64,000 nt of DNA from Hydrogenimonas urashimensis (GTDB taxonomy: Bacteria > Campylobacterota > Campylobacteria > Campylobacterales > Hydrogenimonadaceae): NCBI RefSeq assembly GCF_016593255.1, contig NZ_AP023212.1:794001-858000 (forward strand), read 5' to 3'. Positions 17,577 to 25,238 of the stretch are shown piece by piece (position 1 is the first letter of the stretch; every line of letters starts with the position of its first letter). A program made the position numbers and the translations under genes. The notes under the pieces were generated by a model. That model was not told the DNA's origin. It saw nothing but the letters and a program-made list of their open reading frames with translations, and did no database searches.

Positions 17577-18815
17577 ATGTTCAATGTATCGCGTGAATTC
17601 GCACCGCCTTTTTCACTGATCGCTCCCTTTTTCGTTGCAGGAAGCATCTTCTATCTGCTGGCATCTTCTATGCTGCTTGGCTTCGGCACGGATATTACCC
17701 ATTACGACATCTCCGTTGTCGCATGGGCACACCTTTTCCTGCTGGGATTCGTGATGATGATCATTTTCGGAGCGATGGCGCAGCTGGTACCGGTGGTGTT
17801 GGAAGTGGGGCATTTCAGTGTCGATTTCTACTATCTCATCTGGCCGATACTGGCCCTTGGAACCGTTCTTATGGTCATGGGCTTCCTTTTCATGCCTGGC
17901 ATGCTGCCCTACGGCGGATTGATGGTACTGGTCTCGATGCTCATTTTCCTGGCCGATACGATCATGACCCTCCGGAAAGTGGAACATGTCTCATTGACGG
18001 TCAAAACCGTAGCGGTGACCAACGCCTTTTTGCTGCTGGGCATTCTCGTCGGCTTCGCGATGGCACTGGGTATCGGCACCGGTGTGAATATCGATATCGC
18101 CAAATGGCTGAATGCCCATATCGTCCTGGTGCTGGGCGGTTATGTCACCCTTACCATCATGGGCATGAGCCTGATCCTTCTGCCGATGTTCGGCCTCTCC
18201 CACGGATTTGACGAAAGTCCGATCCGTCTCGGGTTCAAGATCATGGTGGACGGCGTGCTTTTCTATCTGCTCGCCACCCTGTTCGATTCGGAGGATTTGC
18301 GTTTTCTGGCAATGATGACGATGATTGGCGCATTGGGACTCTACCTCTATCAAATCTGGCTCATTTACAAAACCAGGGCTCGAAAAGAGGCCGATGTCTG
18401 GTTCAAATCGATGGTGATCGGATACGCTTCACTGGCCATCGCTTTGATTTTGGGCTTCATCGCTCTTGTCGGACACCTGGAGCGCGTCGGACTGGCCGCC
18501 GCCTGGTTCCTGATTATGGGGTTTTTTACATTCCTCATCAACGGACACCTCTACAAAATCATCCCTTTCCTGGTCTGGTTCGAGCGTTACAGCCCGCTTG
18601 TCGGCAAACAGAAAGTCCCGATGCTGGCCGACATGGTCCCCAAAAAGATGGCGGAATACCAGTTTTGGTTCTCATCCGCCGGCGTCGGCATCGCCGGCCT
18701 GGGACTGCTTCTTGGCAGCGATGAGCTCTTCAAAGCGGGTGTCACATTCATTGCAACCGGTGCCATTTTTCTCGTCACCAGCGTAAAATGGATGATGGGA
18801 TTCGGAAAAAAGTAG
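17577..18815 (+). CDS. Heme-copper-like / NnrS-like polytopic membrane protein
   Basis: A 412-residue protein with about twelve membrane helices. Candidate heme-ligand histidines lie in helices: WAHLFLLGFVMMIIFGAMAQ, NAHIVLVLGGYVTLTIMG and NGHLYKIIPFLVWFERY. The pattern recalls subunit I of heme-copper oxidases and NnrS, but the adjacent HH and H-E copper-site residues of true oxidases or NO reductases are not evident. A paralogue lies at 20581-21843 in the convergent operon and shares YKIIPFLVWF. Expression from the FNR-type promoter at 17054 ties it to nitrogen-oxide respiration. The function is unknown. Confidence 0.75.
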   Translation: MFNVSREFAPPFSLIAPFFVAGSIFYLLASSMLLGFGTDITHYDISVVAWAHLFLLGFVMMIIFGAMAQLVPVVLEVGHFSVDFYYLIWPILALGTVLMVMGFLFMPGMLPYGGLMVLVSMLIFLADTIMTLRKVEHVSLTVKTVAVTNAFLLLGILVGFAMALGIGTGVNIDIAKWLNAHIVLVLGGYVTLTIMGMSLILLPMFGLSHGFDESPIRLGFKIMVDGVLFYLLATLFDSEDLRFLAMMTMIGALGLYLYQIWLIYKTRARKEADVWFKSMVIGYASLAIALILGFIALVGHLERVGLAAAWFLIMGFFTFLINGHLYKIIPFLVWFERYSPLVGKQKVPMLADMVPKKMAEYQFWFSSAGVGIAGLGLLLGSDELFKAGVTFIATGAIFLVTSVKWMMGFGKK

Positions 18816-18898
18816 TTTCGCCGCCAAGTTTTGACAGGCAAAGGCAGAACGAATGAAACGCGATTTGCAAAAATTTTCACTTAAAAAGGAGAAGAGAG

Positions 18899-19210
18899 AT
18901 GTCCGAAAAAATTACAAAAGAGCAGGTTTTCGACGCAATCCGGAAAGTCGTCGACCCGGAAGTCGGGTTCAATCTCGTCGAAATGGGGCTCATTTACGAT
19001 GCCGTTATCGACGATGACAACAATGTCAAAGTGGTCATGACCCTATCCACACGCGGATGCCCTCTGCACCAGATGCTGACCCAGTGGGTCAAGGATGCGG
19101 TCAAGGAGATTCCCGGTGTCGGTGACGTGGAGGTCGAGGTGGTCTGGGAGCCGGCATGGAACATCTCCATGGCGGAAGATCATGTGAAACAGAAACTCGG
19201 AGCCCTCTGA
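18899..19210 (+). CDS. MIP18/PaaD-family (DUF59) metal-sulfur cluster assembly protein
   Basis: A 103-residue DUF59 protein. It has the family core VVDPEVGFNLVEMGLIYD and the reactive-cysteine motif TLSTRGCPLHQML, followed by VEVEVVWEPAWNISMAED. Such proteins (SufT, PaaD, MIP18) help load Fe-S clusters on targets. Here it sits between a heme-copper-like membrane protein and a DUF1858 protein in an FNR-type-controlled operon, suggesting repair or maturation of a metal centre under NO stress (inference). Confidence 0.9.
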   Translation: MSEKITKEQVFDAIRKVVDPEVGFNLVEMGLIYDAVIDDDNNVKVVMTLSTRGCPLHQMLTQWVKDAVKEIPGVGDVEVEVVWEPAWNISMAEDHVKQKLGAL

Positions 19211-19211
19211 A

Positions 19212-19514
19212 GTGGGGGAAGAAAAGTCCAACCACAACCCATGGCTGCATGAGCTCCGCCACCTCTACGGCGCGGGTATTCTGCTCTTCTACTACGCCAA
19301 ATGGCCCATCCTTGTCGGGTGGCCCCTTTTGCGACTTTATCTCGATTATCCCGACAACTGGATCATCGACGCACTCTGGATATGGTGCCTGATTCTTGTC
19401 ATAAAAGACTTTTACGTCTGGTTTATTAAAAAAGAGAGTTACTGTACTGCAAAATCGTGCAAAAACGAAAAAGAGGAAAAAAATGGAGATTCGTCCGAAC
19501 ACGAAAGTCAATGA
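19212..19514 (+). CDS. Small two-helix membrane protein, function unknown
   Basis: A 100-residue protein starting at GTG one base after the MIP18 stop codon. It has two membrane helices (about residues 20-40 and 48-70; LRLYLDYPDNWIIDALWIW between them) and a charged C-terminal tail with two cysteines (YCTAKSCKNEK). Its last 32 bases overlap the start of the DUF1858 gene. I do not recognise the family. It may be a small partner of the twelve-helix protein. Confidence 0.7.
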   Translation: MGEEKSNHNPWLHELRHLYGAGILLFYYAKWPILVGWPLLRLYLDYPDNWIIDALWIWCLILVIKDFYVWFIKKESYCTAKSCKNEKEEKNGDSSEHESQ

Positions 19515-19995
19515 CCTGTTAAACGCCTATCCCGAACTGGAAGCGTTTTTGATGAAGCTCAACCCCAAATACAAAAAACTCAAAAACCCGATTCTGCGCC
19601 GTACTGTCGCCAGAATCGCCACGCTGACACAGGTTGCCGGAATCGGCGGGTATGAGACGCTGGAATTGGTCAATCTTTTACGAAAAGAGGTGGGCCAGCC
19701 GCCACTGGACGCTTCGGGCCATCCCAAAGAGACAGAAGAGACCCGAAAGGCGCCGCAATGGCTTCAAAATGAACCCAAAACCATCCTCGACGCCAACCAA
19801 CTCCTCGATGAAGAGAAAAACCCTCTGGCGGAAGTGAGCAAAGTACTCAAAACACTCGATAGCGGCGAGATTGTCATGATTCGAAGCGACTTTTTGCCAT
19901 CTCCTCTCATCGACACTTTCAAAGAACAGGGCTACGATGTCTACGCGAGCGAAGCAGAAAAGGGACGTTTCCTGACCTATATCAGGAAACCGTGA
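19483..19995 (+). CDS. DUF1858 plus DUF2249 fusion protein
   Basis: A 170-residue cytoplasmic protein. Residues 1-65 form a DUF1858 domain (NTKVNDLLNAYPELEAFL, then NPILRRTVARIATLTQVA), the domain found at the N-terminus of the Fe-S repair protein ScdA. The C-terminal 70 residues look like a DUF2249 domain (SGEIVMIRSDFLPSPLID, KEQGYDVYASE). It ends the plus-strand operon and overlaps the 3' end of the convergent FmdE-like gene by 14 bp. An accessory role in NO-damage repair is inferred. Confidence 0.82.
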   Translation: MEIRPNTKVNDLLNAYPELEAFLMKLNPKYKKLKNPILRRTVARIATLTQVAGIGGYETLELVNLLRKEVGQPPLDASGHPKETEETRKAPQWLQNEPKTILDANQLLDEEKNPLAEVSKVLKTLDSGEIVMIRSDFLPSPLIDTFKEQGYDVYASEAEKGRFLTYIRKP

Positions 19996-20584
19996 GAATC
20001 GCCGGCCAAAGATCGGTCTCCAGAAGTATCTTTTTCACCCGCTCCTGCCACAATTGGCCGAAACGCTGCTTCTCCTGCTGCGTTGCGGTCCCCTGCATCA
20101 GTTTCTGCATCAGTGGCTGCATATCGGGGTGAGCCGGTACGATGGAGGGGTTGTAGACCATCTCCACATGGGCGGCATTGTCCAGGCGTGTCAGCCGCAC
20201 TTCGGCACCCAATTCCACCCCGTAGAAAAGACGGTTGTTGCGGGCAAATTTGCCGCCAAGGCCTTTGAAGCCTCCCTCGTTCGAAGCTCCCGTCACCAGG
20301 CCGATGCAACTGCCGATGACTCCGGCGACTCCCTCATCCAGTGCCTCGCGTATTTCCACTTTGACATTTCCGCGTACCGGAAGATCATCTTGGTAGAGCT
20401 TTTTCAGGCCCATCTTGGTCATCAGCCACGCCCCCGCCACGGTGGGACAGGAGTGGCCGGCCAGTTTGACCATGTCAAGATAGTCGTACGTGATGCGTCC
20501 ATTCTCCACGGCGCCGAGAATGTCGGCCAGCGGGTCGATGGTTTCGATCGGTTCGACTTCGTCGAAAAAAGCGGGATAGTTCAT
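19982..20584 (-). CDS. FmdE-like protein
   Basis: A 200-residue protein resembling the N-terminal domain of FmdE, a metal-binding protein first seen with formylmethanofuran dehydrogenase. The key motif is LAGHSCPTVAGAWLMTKMG (Cys-His metal site), with GVIGSCIGLVTGASNEGGF later. The ATG at 20584 overlaps the stop of the membrane-protein gene (ATGA) and has AGGAATTTT before it; the longer upstream frame is within that gene. It is the last gene of the minus-strand redox operon. No methanogenesis or other formylmethanofuran genes are nearby, so the partner is unknown. Confidence 0.8.
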   Translation of the reverse strand: MNYPAFFDEVEPIETIDPLADILGAVENGRITYDYLDMVKLAGHSCPTVAGAWLMTKMGLKKLYQDDLPVRGNVKVEIREALDEGVAGVIGSCIGLVTGASNEGGFKGLGGKFARNNRLFYGVELGAEVRLTRLDNAAHVEMVYNPSIVPAHPDMQPLMQKLMQGTATQQEKQRFGQLWQERVKKILLETDLWPAILTVS

Positions 20585-21843
20585 AAAATTCCTTTGTTTT
20601 TGAATTGGTGGTAGATTTTTGCGGCACCCAGCAGATTGGCGCCGTAAAGAAGGGATTCGATGAAAAAAAGGAGTGCCGTCACCTTCCACAGCAGCGGCAT
20701 GAAAAACGACGCGATACCGAAAACCGGCAACGCCCAATGAATCCAAAGATGCGGTTTCATCCCCTTGGCCGGTATGATGTCTCCCATCATAGGGCACTCC
20801 AAAACTCCTTTGGCATTCAGGTGGAACCAGACCAGAAAGGGGATGATTTTATAACTCATGGCAAAAATGATACTGAGAAAAAAGTACCCAAAGAGCAACG
20901 CCCCCGTATCGAAAAATGTTTCTAACTGAAAACCGTAGTATAGAAACAGCGATATCGAGGAGGCTGCCAGAGAGACAAGGCCTGTGCGCCAGAGCCAAAC
21001 CGTCGTATCGGCGACGGGTCGCTTTCTCTGGGAGAGGCGTCTGAGCGTCACCAGCGCAAAGGCGAGCAGCAATACTCCCACTGCCGCATCGAACAGTGTC
21101 ACTGCCGACTGGGAGACGATATAGAAAGGTACCTGCAGTACCAAAAGAGCCAGTATACTCATCGGAAACCATCGCCGCACCGCTTCGGGATACGGCGGTG
21201 TGACATAAAACATTTCAATGACCTGGAAGGCCACCGCCATGATCAGCACGGCGATCCATCCGAAAAGCATGAAATGCATGTGGACCGTGCGAAGCCCCTG
21301 GGGCGGCAGGCCGATATCGACACCCAGGAAGGCCAGCATCACCAGCAGGGCAAAAAAGAGGCCAAAGCCCAATCCCCCGACGGCGACCATCATGCCGATG
21401 ACGGAGGGCGTTTTGTTCTCGACACGCAGCAGTTTCGAGAACATCAGGAAAACGACGAAACCGAGGGAGCCAAGAAGCAGTGCCAGCGCCGTATGGAACA
21501 GGGCCGTTTTCGCAAAAACAAACCCTCCGACGAGCATCAACGTGCCCAAAGCCATGAAAGCATGGATCCATCGAGCATGGTACATCGGATCTTTGATCGA
21601 TGCTCCGGCAATGACCGGAAGCATCTGAAAGAGTGCCCCCACCATCGCCATGCCTGCCATGCCGAGCACGACGAGATGGACGACGGCCACCGTATCCGGT
21701 GCATCCCAGAGACCCAAAGCGGCCGGGTCGGCAATGAAGAGCGCTATGGCCGTCAACAGACCGAAAGCCGGAATGGTAAGAAAAAAGCGAAGAATCACTT
21801 CAAACGGCGGCGCCTGATCGAGCGAAAGTCCCTGATTAAACAT
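20581..21843 (-). CDS. Heme-copper-like / NnrS-like polytopic membrane protein, paralogue
   Basis: A 420-residue, about twelve-helix membrane protein, a paralogue of the protein at 17577-18815. Shared features are VVHLVVLGMAGMAMVGALFQ against WAHLFLLGFVMMIIFGAMAQ, a histidine-bearing RTVHMHFMLFGWIAVLIM helix, and MSYKIIPFLVWFHLNAKG. The HMH motif in this copy could bind heme or copper, while the diagnostic NO-reductase glutamates and HH pair are absent. It overlaps DUF2249 upstream and the FmdE-like gene downstream. A role in NO sensing, defence or electron transfer is inferred from the FNR-type promoter and neighbours. Confidence 0.75.
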   Translation of the reverse strand: MFNQGLSLDQAPPFEVILRFFLTIPAFGLLTAIALFIADPAALGLWDAPDTVAVVHLVVLGMAGMAMVGALFQMLPVIAGASIKDPMYHARWIHAFMALGTLMLVGGFVFAKTALFHTALALLLGSLGFVVFLMFSKLLRVENKTPSVIGMMVAVGGLGFGLFFALLVMLAFLGVDIGLPPQGLRTVHMHFMLFGWIAVLIMAVAFQVIEMFYVTPPYPEAVRRWFPMSILALLVLQVPFYIVSQSAVTLFDAAVGVLLLAFALVTLRRLSQRKRPVADTTVWLWRTGLVSLAASSISLFLYYGFQLETFFDTGALLFGYFFLSIIFAMSYKIIPFLVWFHLNAKGVLECPMMGDIIPAKGMKPHLWIHWALPVFGIASFFMPLLWKVTALLFFIESLLYGANLLGAAKIYHQFKNKGIL

Positions 21844-22108
21844 CGCAGAAATCCTGTAACATTCTTTTCAGATCGAAAGATGGGTTTTTCGTAAAGAGTA
21901 TGTGCCACTCCCCCGACTCCGTTTCACACGCATCGAAACGGATGCCCTGTTTTTGGGCGATCATCAGAAGAGGACGGGGATACCGGTGAATTTGCAGATG
22001 CAGACAGTTTCTGCCGTCCAGCCGCTTCATCATTTCAACACTGCGTTCAAGGGGTTCGGGGTGGTTCAGGCCCCGAACATCCAGTTCGATCACTTCGACA
22101 GGGCTCAA
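21836..22108 (-). CDS. DUF2249 protein
   Basis: A 90-residue single-domain DUF2249 protein (ELDVRGLNHPEPLERSVEMM, then MIAQKQGIRFDACETESGEW). Unlike the 17126 protein, it lacks the cysteine before the PEP motif. It overlaps both its neighbours by 4-8 bp, hemerythrin upstream and the twelve-helix protein downstream. DUF2249 with hemerythrin is a recurrent pairing in nitrogen-oxide-response loci. Confidence 0.85.
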   Translation of the reverse strand: MSPVEVIELDVRGLNHPEPLERSVEMMKRLDGRNCLHLQIHRYPRPLLMIAQKQGIRFDACETESGEWHILFTKNPSFDLKRMLQDFCDV

Positions 22109-22536
22109 CGGGCTTTCATCTTTTCGACAAGATCCTTTGCCTGCTCACCGAGCACATTGTCGCACATCGCATAAAGCATCTGCTCCTCTTTCATGTTGTG
22201 CTGCTGCAGCAGAATCATCAATGTATCGGCTACGGAAAAAAAACGCTCCTTGTCCGCTTTGTCAATGGCATCCTTGAGCTGTTCGAGAAGTCCGCGCACC
22301 TGATTGTGCTCGTAGCGCATCACCTGCGTAGGCCCCTCTGTGCTCAGCGTCGCCGCTTCGAAAGCGGGAAAGAGTATCTCCTCCTCTTTGTCAAAATGCT
22401 TCAGCGTATCGACCATGAACTCTTCGAAATGTCTGAACGCCTCGTCGAAATCGCCGCTGCTGACAGCCTGCTCGGCTTTGGCGAACTCTTCGTCACAAAG
22501 GCGATGCTCATCTTTCATATAGTTCGATATCTCCAT
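22105..22536 (-). CDS. Hemerythrin-like (HHE) protein
   Basis: A 143-residue di-iron protein. Ligand motifs in order: KDEHRLCDEEF (H, E), LKHFDKEEEILFPAFE (H, E), RYEHNQVRGLLEQL (H) and QQHNMKEEQMLYAM (H, E), the standard hemerythrin/HHE set. Such domains bind O2 or NO and form the core of the Fe-S repair protein YtfE/ScdA. The ATG at 22536 is preferred because AAGGAG lies five bases before it. It lies downstream of a 24-codon micro-ORF and an FNR-type box. Confidence 0.92.
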   Translation of the reverse strand: MEISNYMKDEHRLCDEEFAKAEQAVSSGDFDEAFRHFEEFMVDTLKHFDKEEEILFPAFEAATLSTEGPTQVMRYEHNQVRGLLEQLKDAIDKADKERFFSVADTLMILLQQHNMKEEQMLYAMCDNVLGEQAKDLVEKMKAR

Positions 22537-22564
22537 TTTCACTCCTTCTAAATTTTGGGCGGCT

Positions 22565-22639
22565 CTATTTGAACATCAGAAAAATTTTGCCCATCAGCAC
22601 TGCGGTGAGGGCAAGAAACGAAACCAGAATCCAGTCCAT
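22565..22639 (-). CDS. 24-residue membrane micro-protein
   Basis: A short ORF starting MDWILVSFLALTAV and ending KIFLMFK, a single hydrophobic helix with a lysine near each end of the second half. GGAAGG is seven bases before its ATG. It is the first ORF after the FNR-type promoter at 22696 and lies 28 bp before hemerythrin. The predicted transcription start (about 22661) puts it inside the transcript. Conservation cannot be tested here, so the call is tentative. Confidence 0.55.
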   Translation of the reverse strand: MDWILVSFLALTAVLMGKIFLMFK

Positions 22640-22695
22640 TGTCCATCCTTCCGATTGATTATCTAAGATTTTACAAAAAAAGAGTTTTCAAAAGA

Positions 22696-22709
22696 TTGAT
22701 ACGGGTCAA
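22696..22709 (-). promoter_or_regulatory. FNR/NNR-type box for the second redox operon
   Basis: On the minus strand this reads TTGACCCGTATCAA, a TTGAC-N4-ATCAA site. TAAAAT at 22673-22668 predicts a start near 22661, so the box centre lies at about -41.5. It drives the micro-ORF, hemerythrin, DUF2249, membrane protein and FmdE-like genes. Confidence 0.82.
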
Positions 22710-22816
22710 CGCATGTCACACAGATGTCACGGAAGCCCTTTCAAACCGGTTTTCGTGACAATTTTGTGATGATTTTTTTTATGGCATGGAAAGTGGTTTC
22801 GTCCTATCATTTCACT

Positions 22817-22931
22817 AGCCGGAAAGATCCGGCTCCTACTCCGCCTGCCATAGGAAGGCAGGTTTTTACAGCTTGCATCGAAGGGCAGGAGCCGAAGCCT
22901 CCTCTCCCCGGGCTTCGGCTCCTGCCCTTCG
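22817..22931 (+). promoter_or_regulatory. Structured leader of nrdD (three consecutive hairpins)
   Basis: Three inverted repeats stand in a row. (a) AGCCGGA-AAGA-TCCGGCT at 22817-22834. (b) CCTGCC at 22844-22849 with GGCAGG at 22857-22862, followed by TTTTT, terminator-like. (c) A perfect 21-bp inverted repeat, arms 22879-22899 and 22911-22931, with an 11-base loop. The left arm of (c) contains AGGAGCCG and GGCAGG, which could instead pair with CGGCTCCT (22830-22837) and CCTGCC, so alternative folds are possible. No B12-box is seen. The nrdD ATG is 26 bases downstream. It could be a riboswitch or attenuator, or an inserted repeat. Confidence 0.65.
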
Positions 22932-22957
22932 CAAAACTTGACCGTAAAGACTTTAGA

Positions 22958-25096
22958 ATGATACTCAAAGAGATACTCAAACGCGACGGCTCGAAAGAGA
23001 ACTTCGCCCCCTATAAAATCGAAGATGCGATCAAGGCGGCCTTCAAAAGCCAAAACACCCAATACGACAGCACCATCTTTTTCAATGTGCTTGAACGGCT
23101 CAAGACAAAACGGATCGCCGCTGTCGAAGATATCCAGGATATGATCGAGCAGGAGCTCTTCAAAGCACGCTATTTCGAAGTGATGCGCGCCTTCATGATC
23201 TACCGCCATACCCACAAGATGCAGCGCGAGCACATCTACGGCCTGAGCGAAGACACCACCTACATCAATTCGACCGAAACGATCGAAGAATACATTGGAA
23301 AAAGCGACTGGCGCATCAATGCAAACTCCAATACCGGCTACTCCCATGCCGGCCTCATCAACAACACAGCGGGCAAGGTGATCGCCAACTACTGGCTCGA
23401 CAGGGTCTATTCCAAAGAGGAAGGATACGCCCACCGCAACGGGGACTACCACATCCACGACCTCGACTGCCTCAGCGGCTACTGCGCCGGCTGGAGTCTG
23501 CGCGTGCTGCTGGACGAGGGATTCAACGGGGTCCGCGGACGTGTCGAAAGCCGTCCGCCCAGCCACTTCCGCGAAGCGCTTGGGCAGATGGCCAACTTCC
23601 TGGGCATTCTCCAGAGCGAGTGGGCCGGCGCACAGGCGTTCAGCTCCTTTGACACCTATCTCGCACCCTATGTTTTCAAGGACCGACTCCCTTACAATGA
23701 GATCAAAAAGGCGATACGCAGTTTCGTCTACAACCTCAATGTCCCCGCCAGGTGGGGGCAGTCGCCTTTTACCAACATTACCATCGACTGGACGGTGCCG
23801 GAAGATCTGAAAGATCAGATCCCCACCCGTGCCCAGCGCCACCTTTTCAAGGATCTGGAAGACGAAACCCTACTGGCCCTCGCCAAGGAGCGCGACCCTT
23901 CCGTTACATCGCTGGAGGATCTGCGCTACCGCCATTTTCAGAAAGAGATGAACCTCATCAACCGCGCCTATTACGAAGTGATGACCGAAGGGGACAGCAC
24001 CGGCCAGCCCTTCACCTTTCCGATTCCCACCGTCAACATCACCGAAGATTTCGACTGGTACGGGGAAAATACGGACATCCTTTTCGAAAATACGGCAAAA
24101 ATCGGCTCATCCTATTTTCAGAACTTCATCGGAAGCCAGTATAGACGGGATGAAAATGGCAATCTCATCCCCAACGAGGAAGCCTACAAACCTGGTCACG
24201 TCCGAAGCATGTGCTGTCGGCTGCAGCTCGATCTCCGTGAACTTCTAAAACGGGGCGGCGGCCTATTCGGCAGCGCTGAAATGACCGGCAGCATCGGCGT
24301 CGTCACGATCAATATGGCGCGGCTTGGCTTCGTCCATAAAGGGGACAAAAAAGGGCTCTACGCCCGGTTGGAAGAGCTGATGGATATGGCCTCTTCCACG
24401 CTGGAAAAGAAACGGCGATTCATCCAGGAGCTCTATGATCGGGGGCTTTTCCCCTATACCAGACGCTACCTGCCCGGTTTCAACAACCACTTCTCCACGA
24501 TCGGCGTCAACGGAATGAACGAGATGATCCGCAATTTCACCGGCGACAGAGATCATATCGCCACCGAAAGCGGGCAGCGGTTCGCCCTCGAAATTCTTGA
24601 TTTCATGAGGGAAAAGCTCAAAACCTACCAGGAGAAAACGGGCAATCTCTACAACCTGGAGGCCACCCCTGCGGAAGGGACCACCTACCGGTTCGCCAAA
24701 GAGGACAAGAAACGCTATCCGGGCATCATCCAGGCCGGAATGGACGAGAATATCTACTACACCAATTCGTCCCAGATTCCCGTCGACTGGACGGAAGATC
24801 CTTTCGAAGCGCTCGAACTGCAGGATACGCTGCAGTGCAAGTACACGGGCGGCACCGTATTGCACCTGTACATGCGCGAACGTATCAGCTCCGCCGAAAC
24901 GTGCCGCAATCTCGTCAAAAAGGTGATCACCAATTTCAGACTGCCCTATATCACGATCACCCCGCTTTTTTCGGTCTGCCCCAAACACGGCTACATCCCG
25001 GGAGAGCACGAGTACTGCCCAAGATGCGACGAAGAGCTGCTTCTGACATTCGACGAAGAGGAGATCACAACAAAGGAGGAAAAAGATGCATCGTGA
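22958..25096 (+). CDS. nrdD: Anaerobic (class III) ribonucleoside-triphosphate reductase, catalytic part without the glycyl-radical tail
   Basis: A 712-residue NrdD that makes deoxynucleotides without oxygen. An N-terminal ATP-cone (MILKEILKRDGSKENFAPYK onward) is followed by the barrel. The conserved block VRSMCCRLQLDL and a zinc-ribbon-type CPKHGYIPGEHEYCPRCDEE are clear. The chain stops about 26 residues after the zinc site, so the RVxGY glycyl-radical loop is missing and is encoded by the next ORF. I chose the ATG at 22958, where the ATP-cone begins; the open frame continues upstream through hairpin DNA. Confidence 0.9.
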   Translation: MILKEILKRDGSKENFAPYKIEDAIKAAFKSQNTQYDSTIFFNVLERLKTKRIAAVEDIQDMIEQELFKARYFEVMRAFMIYRHTHKMQREHIYGLSEDTTYINSTETIEEYIGKSDWRINANSNTGYSHAGLINNTAGKVIANYWLDRVYSKEEGYAHRNGDYHIHDLDCLSGYCAGWSLRVLLDEGFNGVRGRVESRPPSHFREALGQMANFLGILQSEWAGAQAFSSFDTYLAPYVFKDRLPYNEIKKAIRSFVYNLNVPARWGQSPFTNITIDWTVPEDLKDQIPTRAQRHLFKDLEDETLLALAKERDPSVTSLEDLRYRHFQKEMNLINRAYYEVMTEGDSTGQPFTFPIPTVNITEDFDWYGENTDILFENTAKIGSSYFQNFIGSQYRRDENGNLIPNEEAYKPGHVRSMCCRLQLDLRELLKRGGGLFGSAEMTGSIGVVTINMARLGFVHKGDKKGLYARLEELMDMASSTLEKKRRFIQELYDRGLFPYTRRYLPGFNNHFSTIGVNGMNEMIRNFTGDRDHIATESGQRFALEILDFMREKLKTYQEKTGNLYNLEATPAEGTTYRFAKEDKKRYPGIIQAGMDENIYYTNSSQIPVDWTEDPFEALELQDTLQCKYTGGTVLHLYMRERISSAETCRNLVKKVITNFRLPYITITPLFSVCPKHGYIPGEHEYCPRCDEELLLTFDEEEITTKEEKDAS

Positions 25097-25238
25097 AGAG
25101 ATTTTGAAAAAACTGGCAAATAAACGCACCCGCTGTACCGTCTATACCCGTGTAATGGGATACCACAGGCCGGTGGAGAGTTTCAACATCGGCAAAAAAG
25201 GGGAACATCGTCAGAGGAAACCCTTTGTCGAGCGATAG
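25086..25238 (+). CDS. Glycyl-radical domain of NrdD as a separate 50-residue protein
   Basis: A 50-residue ORF that overlaps the end of nrdD by 11 bp in another frame. Its centre, RTRCTVYTRVMGYHRPVESF, then NIGKKGEHRQRKPF, matches the C-terminus of class III NrdD, with RVMGY carrying the glycine that NrdG converts to a radical. AAAGGAGG is six bases before its ATG, within the end of nrdD, so it has its own translation start. The product should dock with NrdD, as YfiD/GrcA does for pyruvate formate-lyase. Its stop overlaps the start of nrdG. Confidence 0.85.
   Translation: MHREEILKKLANKRTRCTVYTRVMGYHRPVESFNIGKKGEHRQRKPFVER

Noticed and set aside
17577-18815. Calling the twelve-helix proteins NO reductase or oxidase subunit I
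   Set aside because: The HH pair, the H-E/Y motif and other copper-site residues of true heme-copper oxidases are not evident.
22817-22931. Cobalamin riboswitch before nrdD
   Set aside because: Hairpins and the gene type suggested it, but no B12-box or typical core sequence could be found.
22724-22957. In-frame N-terminal extension of nrdD
   Set aside because: The frame is open only because it crosses the GC-rich hairpin DNA. The translated part lacks any resemblance to NrdD, and the ATP-cone begins at the ATG at 22958.
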